Counted from the stretch's first letter, positions 12,064 to 21,498 are shown. The stretch is 64,000 bases of DNA from Luteimonas saliphila (GCF_016774335.1 NZ_JAETWA010000047.1:186001-250000), one strand, 5' to 3'. Notes: generated by a model from the sequence alone, not told the origin. Program-made: numbers and translations.

Positions 12064-12130
12064 CGGGCACCCGATTAATGAACCGGCGCGTATAGTATAA
12101 ATAGCGTACCGATTAGTCTAGTATTACATC
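12064..12130. promoter_or_regulatory. Divergent promoter/operator between the RND operon and its TetR gene
   Basis: A 67-bp AT-rich intergenic region in otherwise very GC-rich DNA. It contains GCGTATAGTATAAATAGCG (12089-12107), which offers -10-like elements, and flanking repeats of the type CCGATTA (near 12071 and 12110). Such a compact divergent region is the expected binding site for the TetR protein; the exact operator is not resolved by eye. Confidence 0.5.
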
Positions 12131-12817
12131 ATGTCGCTCAAGCTCCCGCCTTCCGCTGCCGCGTCCGCGTCCGCGACTTCGCGTCCCCCGGCGGGCCCCG
12201 GTCGGCCCAAGGATCTGGCCAAGCGCGCCGCGATCCTCGACGCCGCCGCGCGGATGTTCACCCAGCACGGCTTCGAGGGCGCGAGCATGGACCAGATCGC
12301 CGCGGAAGCCGGTGTGTCCAAGCTCACCGTGTACAGCCATTTCGGCGACAAGGAAGCGCTGTTCGGCGAGGCGGTGCGCGTGGTCTGCGCCTCGCTGATG
12401 CCCGACGACCTGTTCGTCGCCGACCCCAGCGCGCCGCTGCGCTCGCAGCTGACCGATATCGCCAAGGCCTTCTTCGCGATGATCACCAGCGACGAGGCCC
12501 TGGCCACGCACCGGATGATGATGACCCCGGGCAGCGACGAACGCCTGCGCCAGATGTTCTGGCAGGCCGGTCCGGAGCGCACCCAGCGCGCGTTCGCCTC
12601 GTTCCTCGAGGCCCGCGTCGCGCGCGGCGATCTGGACGTGCCCGACCTGCCGCGCGCGGCCCGGCAGTTCTTCGCCCTGCTCAAGGGCGACCTGCACACG
12701 CGCATGGCCTGCGGCCTGTGCGAGCGCCCCAGTGCGGCCGGGGTGGATGCGCACATCGAGGCCACCGTCGACATGTTCCTGCGCGCGTACGCCAGCCGCA
12801 CGCCCGCGCAGGCATGA
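12131..12817 (+). CDS. TetR/AcrR-family transcriptional regulator
   Basis: 228 residues. After a low-complexity Ser/Ala/Pro leader comes the TetR DNA-binding domain: RAAILDAAARMFTQHGFEG, then MDQIAAEAGVSKLTVYSHFG (about residues 35-80). The C-terminal ligand domain resembles AefR-like regulators. Its position, head-to-head with an RND efflux operon across 67 bp, makes it the likely local repressor released by pump substrates; this is inference from context. Confidence 0.93.
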   Translation: MSLKLPPSAAASASATSRPPAGPGRPKDLAKRAAILDAAARMFTQHGFEGASMDQIAAEAGVSKLTVYSHFGDKEALFGEAVRVVCASLMPDDLFVADPSAPLRSQLTDIAKAFFAMITSDEALATHRMMMTPGSDERLRQMFWQAGPERTQRAFASFLEARVARGDLDVPDLPRAARQFFALLKGDLHTRMACGLCERPSAAGVDAHIEATVDMFLRAYASRTPAQA

Positions 12818-12953
12818 GTCGGGCGGGCGCCATCGGTCGCGGTGACTTCCGGCACTCAGCCGGACCGGCGCCCGTGGCGATCATGGCCCCGCGAATTTGC
12901 CCGCGCCGGCCAGTAGAATTCCGTTCCTTCCTCTTTCGTTCCCGGACCGCACG

Positions 12954-13607
12954 ATGACGTTCGATTACGCCAAGGCCCGCGAGACCATGGTCGAGCAGCA
13001 GATCCGTCCCTGGGACGTGCTCGACCCGCGCGTGCTCGAAGTCCTGGTGCGGCTGCCGCGCGAAGCCTTCGTCGGCGAGCGCCACCGCGCGCTGGCCTAC
13101 GCCGACCTCGAACTGCCGCTGGGCCACGGCGAGACCATGCTCAAGCCCGTACTCGAGGGCCGCGCGTTGCAGGCGCTGGCGCTGGAAGGCGGCGAGTCGG
13201 TGCTCGAGATCGGCACCGGCAGCGGTTTCCTGACCGCGTGCCTGGGCATGCTGGCGCGCGAGGTGGCGAGCATCGAGCGCCACGCCGACCTCGCCGATGC
13301 CGCGCTCGGCAGGCTGCAGGCGCAGGGCATCGGCAACGTCGAGGTGGTCGCCGCCGATGCGTTCGCCTGGGATCCCGGCCGCCAGTTCGACGCGATCTGC
13401 GTGACCGGTGCGGTCGACGCGGTGCCGTCACGTTTCGTGCAGTGGCTGCGTCCCGGTGGCCGCATGTTCATCGTCCATGGCCGGGTACCAGCCATGGACG
13501 CGGCATTGCTGCGCAACGATGTCGACGGTCATCGCATCGAATCGTTGTTCGAAACCGAATTGCCGTACCTGGTCGGCGCCGAACCGACGCCCGAGTTCAA
13601 GTTCTGA
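12954..13607 (+). CDS. Protein-L-isoaspartate O-methyltransferase family protein
   Basis: 217 residues from MTFDYAKARETMVEQQIRPW; an upstream in-frame ATG is discounted because it adds an unconserved leader. The SAM-binding motif VLEIGTGSGFLTACLG lies near residue 82. Members of this branch precede tolC in related Xanthomonadaceae. Whether it repairs isoaspartate or methylates another substrate cannot be told from sequence. tolC starts 29 bp downstream, so they are probably co-transcribed. Confidence 0.9.
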   Translation: MTFDYAKARETMVEQQIRPWDVLDPRVLEVLVRLPREAFVGERHRALAYADLELPLGHGETMLKPVLEGRALQALALEGGESVLEIGTGSGFLTACLGMLAREVASIERHADLADAALGRLQAQGIGNVEVVAADAFAWDPGRQFDAICVTGAVDAVPSRFVQWLRPGGRMFIVHGRVPAMDAALLRNDVDGHRIESLFETELPYLVGAEPTPEFKF

Positions 13608-13636
13608 CACGTTCCGAATTTCGCCAAGGATCTCCG

Positions 13637-14983
13637 ATGCGCCGCCGCCCCCTCGCCCTCTCCCTCGCCCTCGTCCTGATGTCCGCGCCGGTCTTCGCCG
13701 AAGACCTGATGCAGACCTACGAGCTGGCGCGGACCAACGATCCGCAACTGTCGATCGCGGAATCGCAGCGGTTGTCGACCCGCGAGAACGCGGTGCAGGC
13801 ACGCGCCGCGCTGCTGCCGCAGATCAACGGTACGGCCAGTCTGGACCGCTCGCACGAGGCCGGCGGCACCGGTACCGCACGCAGCCGCAGCTACCGCGCG
13901 TCGCTCGGCCAGGCCGTGGTCGACCTCGGCGCGATCTCGAGCCTGCGCGCGCAACGCGACTACAGCACCGCCGCCGACTACGACCTCGAGGCCGCCGGCG
14001 ACGAACTGATCTCGCGCACCGCCAACGCCTATTTCGACGTGCTGGTGGCGCTGGAGACACTGGCGGCGGCCGAGGCCGCGGAGGAAGCGTTCCAGAAGCA
14101 GTTCGACTACGCCGACAAGCGGCTGGAAGTGGGTCTCGCCCCGATCACCGACGTGCACGAGGCCCGCGCGCAGTACGACGGCGCGCGCGCCAACACGATC
14201 CTCGTGCGCAATGCATTGCAGGACGCCTACCAGGCGCTGGCCGAGATCACCGGCACCCCGATCAACGCGCTCAGGGCGCTGCCGGAGGACTTCCGTCCGG
14301 AACTCCCGCCCGGCGGCGATGCCGAGGCCTGGGTGCAGCGGGCGGTGGACGGCAATCCCAGCCTGCAGGCGGCGCGCTACTCGGTGCAGGGCGCCGAACA
14401 CGGCGTCTCGAGCGCGCGTGCCGCGCACCTGCCGACGCTCGATCTCGGCGTGAGCTACAGCAACGGCGCCAACTGGTACTCGCCGGGCACGGTGATCCCC
14501 CCCGGTGCCGAAGGCTTCGGCAACAGCGAGGGACACGCGTTCGGCCTGACCCTCACCGTGCCGATCTTCTCCGGCGGCGCGACCCAGTCGCGCGTGCGCC
14601 AGGCCATCGCCGGCCGCGACATCGCCCAGGACCAGCTGGAACAGGGCCGCCGCGCGATCGAGCGCAACACCCGCTACGCCTACCAGGCGTTGGTGGCCGG
14701 CATCAGCGAGGTCGAGGCGCGGCGCCTGGCGCTGGTCTCGGCGCAGAGCGCGTACGACGCCTCGCAGGTCGGCCTCGAGGTCGGCACCCGCACCGTCATC
14801 GACGTGCTGATCAACCAGCAGAACCTGTTCAGCGCGCGCCAGGCCTACGCGACCGCCAAGTACAACTACCTGCGCAACCGGCTGCTGCTCGAACAGGCCG
14901 CCGGTACGGTCGACGCGGCCACCGTGCAGGACGTCAACCGCCTGCTGACCGTCGACACGACCGTTCCCGCCCAGCAGCAGTAG
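13637..14983 (+). CDS. tolC: TolC-family outer-membrane efflux channel
   Basis: 448 residues. The signal peptide MRRRPLALSLALVLMSAPVFA is cleaved before EDLMQTYELA. The body shows the two-fold repeated OEP domain of TolC: long Ala/Gln-rich helices (about 30-220 and 260-430) that form the periplasmic tunnel. An ATG further upstream in the same frame is inside the methyltransferase gene and is rejected. TolC serves RND pumps and type I exporters; the RND operon 1.6 kb away is a natural partner. Confidence 0.95.
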   Translation: MRRRPLALSLALVLMSAPVFAEDLMQTYELARTNDPQLSIAESQRLSTRENAVQARAALLPQINGTASLDRSHEAGGTGTARSRSYRASLGQAVVDLGAISSLRAQRDYSTAADYDLEAAGDELISRTANAYFDVLVALETLAAAEAAEEAFQKQFDYADKRLEVGLAPITDVHEARAQYDGARANTILVRNALQDAYQALAEITGTPINALRALPEDFRPELPPGGDAEAWVQRAVDGNPSLQAARYSVQGAEHGVSSARAAHLPTLDLGVSYSNGANWYSPGTVIPPGAEGFGNSEGHAFGLTLTVPIFSGGATQSRVRQAIAGRDIAQDQLEQGRRAIERNTRYAYQALVAGISEVEARRLALVSAQSAYDASQVGLEVGTRTVIDVLINQQNLFSARQAYATAKYNYLRNRLLLEQAAGTVDAATVQDVNRLLTVDTTVPAQQQ

Positions 14984-15130
14984 CCGGGCCCCCGCGCACG
15001 CAGCGGGCAGTCGCCTGTTCCGTGCGCGCCGCGTCCGGGCAGTCGGGCGCCTGCGATCCGGTACCGCTTCGTTTTCACCGCGTTGCTTCCCTCGTGCGTG
15101 CGCTCCTGGCGCGGCCGCCGCCTCACGGTT

Positions 15131-16435
15131 TCAGGCGCGCAGATGTCCGGGCAGGTCCGCGCGGATCACGTCGAGCGTGCGCTGCAGCGCACCGCGGCCG
15201 TCGCGCACCAGTGCCAGGCCCGCTTCGCGCATCGCCGCACGTCCAGGCAGATCGTCCAGCAGCTGCGCCAGGCCCGCGACCACCGCATCCACGTCCGCGC
15301 CGATGCGCAGCGCGCCGGCAGCCTGCATGAGCCGCGCGATATCGGCGAAGTTGTGCAGGTGCGGGCCGGTGACGACCGGTGTGCCTACCGCCGCCGGCTC
15401 CAGCAGGTTGTGGCCGCCGATGTCCTGCAGGCTGCCGCCGACGAAGGCCACGTCCGCGCAGGCGTAGAACTGCTGCAGCTCGCCCAGCGTGTCGAGCACG
15501 AACACCGCGTCGTCGGCGTCGGGCCAGTGCGTGAGCTTGCGCGTGGCCACCCGCCAGCCGGCGTCGACCGCCTGCTGGGCGGCGCCACGGAAGCGCTCGG
15601 GGTGGCGTGGCGCCCACAGCATCAGCAGGTCCGGCCAGCGCTCGCGCAGGCGCCGGTGCATGGCGACGACCATGGCCTCCTCGTCGGGGTGGGTGCTCGC
15701 GGCGATCCAGACCGGGCGCGCGCCGATCCGGTCGCGGAATCCGGTCGCGGCGCGCGCGATCTTCTGCACGTCGATCGCGATGTCGTACTTGAGGTTGCCG
15801 GTCACCGCGAGCGATGCCGGTGTCGCGCCCAACGCGGCGAAGCGGCGGGCGTCGTCGGCGGACTGCGCGGCGATCCGACGCAGCGTGCGCAACGCGCGCG
15901 ACAGCAACGGACGCAGCACGCGGTATCCGCGCAGCGACCGCTCCGACAGGCGCGCATTGACCAGGTAGGCGGGGATGCCGGCGTCGCGGCAGCAGAACAG
16001 CAGGTTCGGCCACAGTTCGGTTTCGACCACCAGCGCGATCCTCGGCGAGAAGTGCGCGAGGAAGCGGCGCACGGCGCCCGAGAGGTCGTACGGCAGGTAG
16101 ACGTGTTCGACGCGCTCGTCCCACAGCGCACGCACGCGCGCCGAGCCGGTCGGGGTGATGGTGGTGACCAGGAGCCGCTGGCCGGGAAACGCGCCGAGCA
16201 GCGCGTCGACCAGCGGCGCGACCGCGTTGACCTCGCCCACGGACACCGCATGCACCCAGATCGGGGCCGGCCTCGCCGGCGCGGCGTAACGCGCATAGCG
16301 CTCGCCCCAGCGTTCGAAGTACGCCTCCTGGCGGAATCCGCGCCAGATCAGGTGGTACACGGTGACCGGCACCAGCAGGTACAGCACCGCCGAATACAGG
16401 CCGCGCAGCAGGCGTTCGGTCGGGTCGGCACGCAT
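15131..16435 (-). CDS. waaA: 3-deoxy-D-manno-octulosonic acid (Kdo) transferase
   Basis: A GT30 enzyme that adds Kdo to lipid IVA at the cytoplasmic face of the inner membrane. 434 residues from MRADPTERLLRGLYSAVLYL, which supplies the N-terminal membrane anchor. It shows WVHAVSVGEVNAV, the catalytic region ETELWPNLL and the donor-site region FVGGSLQDIGGHNLLEPAA. A longer frame reading back through the GGGAATC repeat is rejected. It is divergent from the LpxL-type acyltransferase gene, the next step in lipid A maturation. Confidence 0.95.
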   Translation of the reverse strand: MRADPTERLLRGLYSAVLYLLVPVTVYHLIWRGFRQEAYFERWGERYARYAAPARPAPIWVHAVSVGEVNAVAPLVDALLGAFPGQRLLVTTITPTGSARVRALWDERVEHVYLPYDLSGAVRRFLAHFSPRIALVVETELWPNLLFCCRDAGIPAYLVNARLSERSLRGYRVLRPLLSRALRTLRRIAAQSADDARRFAALGATPASLAVTGNLKYDIAIDVQKIARAATGFRDRIGARPVWIAASTHPDEEAMVVAMHRRLRERWPDLLMLWAPRHPERFRGAAQQAVDAGWRVATRKLTHWPDADDAVFVLDTLGELQQFYACADVAFVGGSLQDIGGHNLLEPAAVGTPVVTGPHLHNFADIARLMQAAGALRIGADVDAVVAGLAQLLDDLPGRAAMREAGLALVRDGRGALQRTLDVIRADLPGHLRA

Positions 16436-16450
16436 CGGCACAGGATAGCG

Positions 16451-16478
16451 GGGAATCGGGAATCGGGAATCGGGAATG
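16451..16478. repeat. Heptanucleotide repeat GGGAATC/G, four copies
   Basis: Three copies of GGGAATC and a final GGGAATG sit 15 bp upstream of the waaA start codon. The unit matches the leuC-leuD tract at 5135-5183 with one variable base. It lies in the 5' untranslated or promoter region of waaA. Confidence 0.85.
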
Positions 16479-16670
16479 GGAAAGGCTAGCGGATGCGGTT
16501 CTCCTTCCGCGCTGACGATCATGCGTCCAGAGCCTGCACGTCGAGGGCGACGCGCGACTCGTGATCAATGCCGGTCGAAGACCGGGGATGGGGGCAAGGC
16601 CCGCATGCGGCCTCCACCACAGAGCGGCGACGTTCGGGCTGCGCCGCCCACCAGCGACTACAATCGCCCG

Positions 16671-17594
16671 ATGAGTTCCACGCAGAACCCGGCGCCGGGC
16701 CCGCCGCTGTCGCCGCGGCACTGGCCGACATGGCTGGGCATCGGCGCGATGGCGTTGGCCGCGCGTCTGCCATGGCTGTGGCAGCGTGCGATCGGCCGCG
16801 GTATCGGCACCGTGCTCCGGCAGGCGCTGCGCGAGCGCCGCGCGGTCGCCGCGCGCAACCTCGCACTGTGTTTCCCCGAGCTGGACGACGCCGCGCGTGA
16901 AGCGCTGTTGCTCGCGCATTTCACTTCGCTGGGCATCGGCCTGTTCGAGTTCGCGCGGGCGTGGTGGGGCTCGGTCGAGCCGATGCGCAAGGCGCTCGTG
17001 GTCGAAGGTCTGGAGCACATCGAGGCCGCGCGTGCCGGCGGCCGCGGCGTGATCGCGGTCTCCGGCCACTTCAGCACGCTGGAAATGTGCGGCCGGCTGA
17101 TGTGCGACCACGTGCCGCTGGCGGGGATGTACCGCCCGCACGCGCAGCCGGCGATGGAATGGGCGGTGCGGCGCGGGCGTGCACGCTATGCCGCGGCGAT
17201 GTTCCCCAAGCAGGACGTGCGCGGTGCGGTGCGGCACCTGAAGCAGGGCGGCCTGCTGTGGTACGCGCCCGACCAGGATCCGAGTCGCGGCGACGCGGTC
17301 TACGTGCCGTTCTTCGGCCAGCCGGCGCACAGCCTCACCTCGACCCACGCCCTGGCGCGGATGTCGGGCGCGGCGGTGGTGCTGTACCAGCACCGTCGTC
17401 GTGCCGACGGCGGCTACACCCTGACGCTGTGGCCGGCGCTGGAGGACTACCCGTCGCGCGACGCCACCGCCGACACCGCGCGCGTGATCGCCGGCATCGA
17501 GGCCATGGCGCGTGCGGCACCGGACCAGTACCTGTGGATCCACCGCCGCTTCAAGCGCCGACCCGACGGCACCTCGCCCTACGCCGGGCCCTGA
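16671..17594 (+). CDS. Lipid A biosynthesis acyltransferase, LpxL/HtrB family
   Basis: 307 residues from MSSTQNPAPGPPLSPRHWP, normal for the family. It has an N-terminal hydrophobic anchor (GIGAMALAARLPWLW), the acyltransferase HX4D-like motif in SGHFSTLEMCG, and the later motif WYAPDQDPSRGDAVYVPFFG. It transfers a secondary acyl chain to Kdo-lipid A; LpxL versus LpxM cannot be settled from sequence. An upstream ATG at 16476 would give an unconserved extension. Divergent from waaA. Confidence 0.9.
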   Translation: MSSTQNPAPGPPLSPRHWPTWLGIGAMALAARLPWLWQRAIGRGIGTVLRQALRERRAVAARNLALCFPELDDAAREALLLAHFTSLGIGLFEFARAWWGSVEPMRKALVVEGLEHIEAARAGGRGVIAVSGHFSTLEMCGRLMCDHVPLAGMYRPHAQPAMEWAVRRGRARYAAAMFPKQDVRGAVRHLKQGGLLWYAPDQDPSRGDAVYVPFFGQPAHSLTSTHALARMSGAAVVLYQHRRRADGGYTLTLWPALEDYPSRDATADTARVIAGIEAMARAAPDQYLWIHRRFKRRPDGTSPYAGP

Positions 17595-17604
17595 TCCGCC
17601 GCGC

Positions 17605-17682
17605 GTAGGCGCGCCTTCGGGCGCGAGCGCGATCCTTGCGATCTACACGCCCGGGTCCTGTCGCGCCTGAAGGCGCTCCTAC
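17605..17682. repeat. Inverted pair of GTAG-type extragenic palindromes
   Basis: A forward copy (GTAGGCGCGCCTTCGGGCGC, 17605-17628) faces a reverse copy (TCGCGCCTGAAGGCGCTCCT..., 17661-17682). The forward sense of both starts with GTAG followed by a GC-rich stem. This matches the small palindromic GTAG repeats (REP/SMAG type) known in Stenotrophomonas and relatives. Confidence 0.75.
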
Positions 17683-17789
17683 ACCTGTAGTGGTGGATTG
17701 CGCGATGACGATACGTGTAGGCCCCACGCAGCCGAACGCTCGGATGGGTGCCTCCACCCGACTTCACCGCTACCGTGGTCCTGCTCCCT

Positions 17790-17866
17790 GTAGGAGCGCC
17801 TTCAGGCGCGACCGCGAGCGGTGCGATGAACGCATCGACCCCTGTCGCACGTGAAGGCGCGCCTAC
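17790..17866. repeat. Second inverted pair of GTAG-type extragenic palindromes
   Basis: The forward copy GTAGGAGCGCCTTCAGGCGC (17790-17813) faces a reverse copy (17844-17866). The reverse copy's GTAG contains the TAG stop codon of the O-antigen-ligase-like gene, so the repeat is inserted flush with the coding end. Confidence 0.75.
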
Positions 17867-19224
17867 GCGGTGGCGGCGCCTTGCGCGGCAGGGGCGGGTG
17901 CAGCCTGCCGCCCAGCCAGCAGGCTGCCGGCGTACAGGGCCGCCAGCAACAACGTCAGCCCGCCCCAGAACGTGGAATAGAACGCCAGGTGGGTGTTGAA
18001 CGGGAACACCGTCACCGCCAGCGCCAGCATCGCCGGCCGCGCGCGCGCGCGCGCATCGGCATCGGCGAACCGCCACGCGCGCCACGCCAGGGCCGCGCCG
18101 GCCAGCCACAGCAGCAGGCCGATGGCGCCGGTCTCGCTGAGGATCTCCAGCAGGATCTGGTGGGCGTGGAAGGCCGGACCCTCGCCCCATGCGGCCGGCT
18201 CGCCCGGCTCCGGATCGCAGGCCGGGAACGCCTGGCGGAAACCGCGCGCGCCGACCCCATTGACAGGATGCTCGCGCGCCATGCACACCGCCGCGCCCCA
18301 GATGCGCGTACGCCCGGACAGCGCGGTGTCCACCCCCTCATCGCCTTCCGCGGTCCACGCCTGCGCGGTGCGCGCCACGCGCTGCTGCACCTGCGGCGAG
18401 AAGTAGGACAGCGCCGCCAGCGCCACCGCGCCCGCCGCGAACACCCCCAGCAGCTTCTTCCAGCCCAGCAGGCTCCAGCCGCTGAACAGCAGCACCAGGG
18501 CGAAGGTGATCCACGACGCGCGCGAGCCGGCGAACAGCACCACCACGCCGACCAGCAGCGCCGCCACGATCCAGCCGCTGCTGCCGAAACGCCGCCCTGC
18601 GGCATACAGCGCGAACGGCGACAGGCTGGCCAGCACCACGCCGAGCTTGAGGTTGCACGGCCCGAGCACGCCGCCGAGACGGTCGGCGGCCGCCAGTTGC
18701 TCGACGCTGCACATCGGGCGCCCGCTGATGGCCTGCTTGATCGAATCGATCCCCCAGAACAGCGGGCTGGTCCCGATCACCACCTGCACCAGCGCGTCGA
18801 GCGTCCACGCCAGCACGATCACCGCGAGTCCGCCGAACGTGATCCGTCGGCCGCGCGGGGTAGCCACGGCCGATGCCGCCAGCCAGAGGAACGGCAGGTA
18901 ACGCAGGTCGACCAGCGATTCGCGCAGGGCGCGGCCCTGGTCGAGCGCATCGAACGACGACACCAGCTGCGGCAGCCAGTACGCGCAGAACAGCACGCTG
19001 GTCAGCGCCCAGGCCTGGTGGCTGAGCAGTCGCATGCCGCCATGGAAGCGGCCGATCGCCAGGTGCGCGATCGCGGCCAGCGCGCCCAGCACCATCACCG
19101 CTTCGGCGTAGCCCGGCGCGGGCCACAACGCGACGAACGCCAGCACCCAGTGCGGCGCCCAGCGCCAGCCGGCGCGGGGCGCGTCAGCGGGCGTCGGGGG
19201 CGTGAGCGTCGCGGAGTTCGTCAT
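17863..19224 (-). CDS. O-antigen ligase-like (WaaL/Wzy family) membrane protein
   Basis: 453 residues from MTNSATLTPPTPADAPRAGW. Around ten hydrophobic segments are visible, with a large soluble loop between about 290 and 380 (SGRTRIWGAAVCMAREHPVNGVGARGF...) as in the O-Antigen_lig domain; NGVG and a conserved His in AFHAHQILLEIL are typical. It should attach or polymerise O-antigen or other glycans at the periplasmic face. The start lies 41 bp inside the upstream glycosyltransferase gene. Exact substrate unknown. Confidence 0.85.
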   Translation of the reverse strand: MTNSATLTPPTPADAPRAGWRWAPHWVLAFVALWPAPGYAEAVMVLGALAAIAHLAIGRFHGGMRLLSHQAWALTSVLFCAYWLPQLVSSFDALDQGRALRESLVDLRYLPFLWLAASAVATPRGRRITFGGLAVIVLAWTLDALVQVVIGTSPLFWGIDSIKQAISGRPMCSVEQLAAADRLGGVLGPCNLKLGVVLASLSPFALYAAGRRFGSSGWIVAALLVGVVVLFAGSRASWITFALVLLFSGWSLLGWKKLLGVFAAGAVALAALSYFSPQVQQRVARTAQAWTAEGDEGVDTALSGRTRIWGAAVCMAREHPVNGVGARGFRQAFPACDPEPGEPAAWGEGPAFHAHQILLEILSETGAIGLLLWLAGAALAWRAWRFADADARARARPAMLALAVTVFPFNTHLAFYSTFWGGLTLLLAALYAGSLLAGRQAAPAPAAQGAATA

Positions 19225-20320
19225 AGACCGACAGCGTGGCGTCCTGCATCGCCTGCAAGGTAAACGCAATGGTATCGGGAAGCGATGGCGGCCGGGCGAG
19301 CGCGGCGCGCACCGTGCGCAGCAGCGCATCGGGATCGTACGGCGCGACCGCGCCCGCCGGCTGCAGCGCGCGCAGCAGTTCGCCGACGCCGCCGTGATCC
19401 CAGCCGATCACCGGCCGCCCGACCGACAACGCCTCGACCACCGTGCGCCCGAACGATTCGGGCTTGCGCGAGAGCTGCAGCACCAGATCGCTCGCGGCGA
19501 AGGCCTCGGCGATGGCGGCGGTGGCCGGGGTGATCGCGATCGCGTCGCCGACACCGGCCTCCAGCGCGCGTCGGCGCAGTTCAACGGCGTACGCCTCGCG
19601 TCCGTCCTGCACCGCGCCGGGCATCCACAGCCGGGCGTCGAGGCCGTCGGCGCGCAGCGCGGCGAGCAGTGCGATCGCGTCGCCATGTCCCTTCAGCCGG
19701 GTGCCGCGACCGGGCAGCAGCAGCAGCAGTCCCTCGTCCGCGAGCGTGGGGTGCTGCGCCGCCACCCGCGCCCGCGCCGCCCGGTCGGGCCAAGCGACGC
19801 GCGGGAATTCCGCCGGGTCCACCCCGCGCGGGATCACCCGCAGCACGCCGGGATCGGTACGCGGATAGTGCTGCAGCACGAAGTCGCGCACGGTCTCCGA
19901 CACGCACACCACGCGCTCGCCGCGCACCATGATCGCACTGTAGCGGGAGGGCGTGTTCAGGCCGTGCACGGTGGTGACGAAGCGCGGTCGTGCCGGCGCC
20001 GGCATGCCGCGCAGCGCGCGCCAGCCCAGCCACGCCGGCAGGCGCGAGCGCGCGTGCACGATGTCGACCCGCTCGCGCGCGAACAGCCGGCGCAGCGCAG
20101 GCACATGGCGCAGCACCAGCGGCGACTTGCGGCCGATGTCGAGCGCGATGTGTTCCGCGCCGCTCGCCAGCAGGCGCGGCAGCAGGCGCCCGCCAGCGGA
20201 AACGACCAGTGCGCGATGGCCGGCGCGCACCAGCGCATCGGCGATCTCGAGGGTGGAACGTTCGACGCCGCCGGAGTCCAGCGCCGGCAGCAGTTGCACC
20301 ACGGTCAGCGGGCGCGGCAT
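19184..20320 (-). CDS. Glycosyltransferase family 4 protein
   Basis: 378 residues from MPRPLTVVQLLPALDSGGVE, whose GGVE motif is typical of GT-B glycosyltransferases. The C-terminal donor-binding half has the retaining motif in KPESFGRTVVEALSVGRPVI (about 270-290) and WDHGGVGELL. It overlaps the following O-antigen-ligase gene, suggesting a joint role in LPS core or O-chain assembly. Acceptor and sugar donor are not predictable from sequence. Confidence 0.9.
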   Translation of the reverse strand: MPRPLTVVQLLPALDSGGVERSTLEIADALVRAGHRALVVSAGGRLLPRLLASGAEHIALDIGRKSPLVLRHVPALRRLFARERVDIVHARSRLPAWLGWRALRGMPAPARPRFVTTVHGLNTPSRYSAIMVRGERVVCVSETVRDFVLQHYPRTDPGVLRVIPRGVDPAEFPRVAWPDRAARARVAAQHPTLADEGLLLLLPGRGTRLKGHGDAIALLAALRADGLDARLWMPGAVQDGREAYAVELRRRALEAGVGDAIAITPATAAIAEAFAASDLVLQLSRKPESFGRTVVEALSVGRPVIGWDHGGVGELLRALQPAGAVAPYDPDALLRTVRAALARPPSLPDTIAFTLQAMQDATLSVYDELRDAHAPDAR

Positions 20321-20339
20321 GCGCGACCCCGCGCCGGCA

Positions 20340-20540
20340 TCAGTCGACGAGAACGAAATGCGCGCCGCAGTACGGACAGTCGGCCTCGCCGCCATCGGCC
20401 TCGATCGGCAGGTACACGCGCGGATGCGAGTTCCACAGCGCCATCGACGGCAGCGGGCAGCTCAGCGGCAGGTCGCTGCGATGCACCTCGTAGCGGGACT
20501 GCGCATTGGCTTGCGTGGGCTGGGGCTGGATCGCGGTCAT
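20340..20540 (-). CDS. Small zinc-finger (zf-CHCC type) domain protein
   Basis: 66 residues from MTAIQPQPTQANAQSRYEVH. It contains one Cys in LPLSCPLPSMALWNSHPRV, a His, and a C-terminal CPYCGAHFVLVD: the C-H-C-C zinc ligands of the NDUFS6-like zf-CHCC family. It lies 19 bp upstream of the glycosyltransferase and may be co-transcribed. Its bacterial role is not established. Confidence 0.85.
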   Translation of the reverse strand: MTAIQPQPTQANAQSRYEVHRSDLPLSCPLPSMALWNSHPRVYLPIEADGGEADCPYCGAHFVLVD

Positions 20541-20778
20541 GGCATCGGGGTTGGGGCTGCAACCGCCGCATTCTAGCGCGGAAGGCGCGGAGGCCGTCGC
20601 GCGTGGGCCGGTGCGGGGCATTCGACGCAGGACTTGGCGCAGCGAGGTGGCGCCGGCATCCGTCGCCCTGTCGACCGGAACGCCGGGTCCATGAGTACCC
20701 GGCTGCGCCGGAAAGACGACGCGCGGTCGTCACGGCGATCCCGGGTGCGTCGCGCCCGGGCAACCCGCCGGCTTTCAT

Positions 20779-21489
20779 CTACGGCGGCAGGTCGAACAGC
20801 AACAGGTCCGCGGTCCCGCCGCCCTGGCCTGCGAGCTGCAGATGTCCCGGTTCGCCGGACACACCGACCGCATCACCCGCGGACAGGGGTTCGCCGTCGA
20901 CGACCACTGCGCCGTGCACCACGTGCAGCCAGTACAGCCGCGACGGATCCAGCGCGTGCACGACGCCCTCGCCTTCATCCAGCCGTACGCCGTGCAGCCA
21001 GGCCTGCTGCCGGATCGCCAGGCTGCCGTCCGCGCCATCGGGCGAGGCCAGCGTGGCCCAGCGGCCCTGGCGCTTCGTCGGAGCGAACGCGCGCTGCGCA
21101 TAGGCGGGCGGCAGGTCACCGCGGTCGGGCATGATCCAGATCTGCAGGAAGTGCACCGGCTCGCTGTCCGAGCCGTTGTACTCGCTGTGTTCGATCCCGC
21201 TGCCGGCGCTCATCCACTGCACCTCGCCCGGCCGCAGCACGCCGCTGCTGCCGGTGCTGTCGCGATGCGCCAGCGCGCCGCTGATCACGTAGCTGAGAAT
21301 CTCCATGTTCGCGTGCCGGTGCGGCGGGAACCCGCCGCCCGGCGCCACGCGATCCTCGTTGATCACCCGCAGCGGTCCGAAACCCATCCACGCCGGGTCG
21401 TGGTAATGGCCGAACGAGAACGTGTGCCGGCTGTCGAGCCAGCCGGCATCCACGTGCCCGCGTTCGCCGGAGCGGCGGACGATGCGCAT
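20779..21489 (-). CDS. Pirin-family (YhhW-like) bicupin protein
   Basis: 236 residues. The N-terminal cupin carries the metal-site motif PPHRHANMEILSYVISGALAH and then GIEHSEYN (the His and Glu ligands are visible). SRHTFSFGHYHDP near residue 20 is the pirin signature. E. coli YhhW and some pirins have quercetin 2,3-dioxygenase activity; the substrate here is unknown. It lies 9 bp after the YceI gene on the same strand, so the two probably form an operon. Confidence 0.92.
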   Translation of the reverse strand: MRIVRRSGERGHVDAGWLDSRHTFSFGHYHDPAWMGFGPLRVINEDRVAPGGGFPPHRHANMEILSYVISGALAHRDSTGSSGVLRPGEVQWMSAGSGIEHSEYNGSDSEPVHFLQIWIMPDRGDLPPAYAQRAFAPTKRQGRWATLASPDGADGSLAIRQQAWLHGVRLDEGEGVVHALDPSRLYWLHVVHGAVVVDGEPLSAGDAVGVSGEPGHLQLAGQGGGTADLLLFDLPP

Positions 21490-21498
21490 CGCCCTGCC

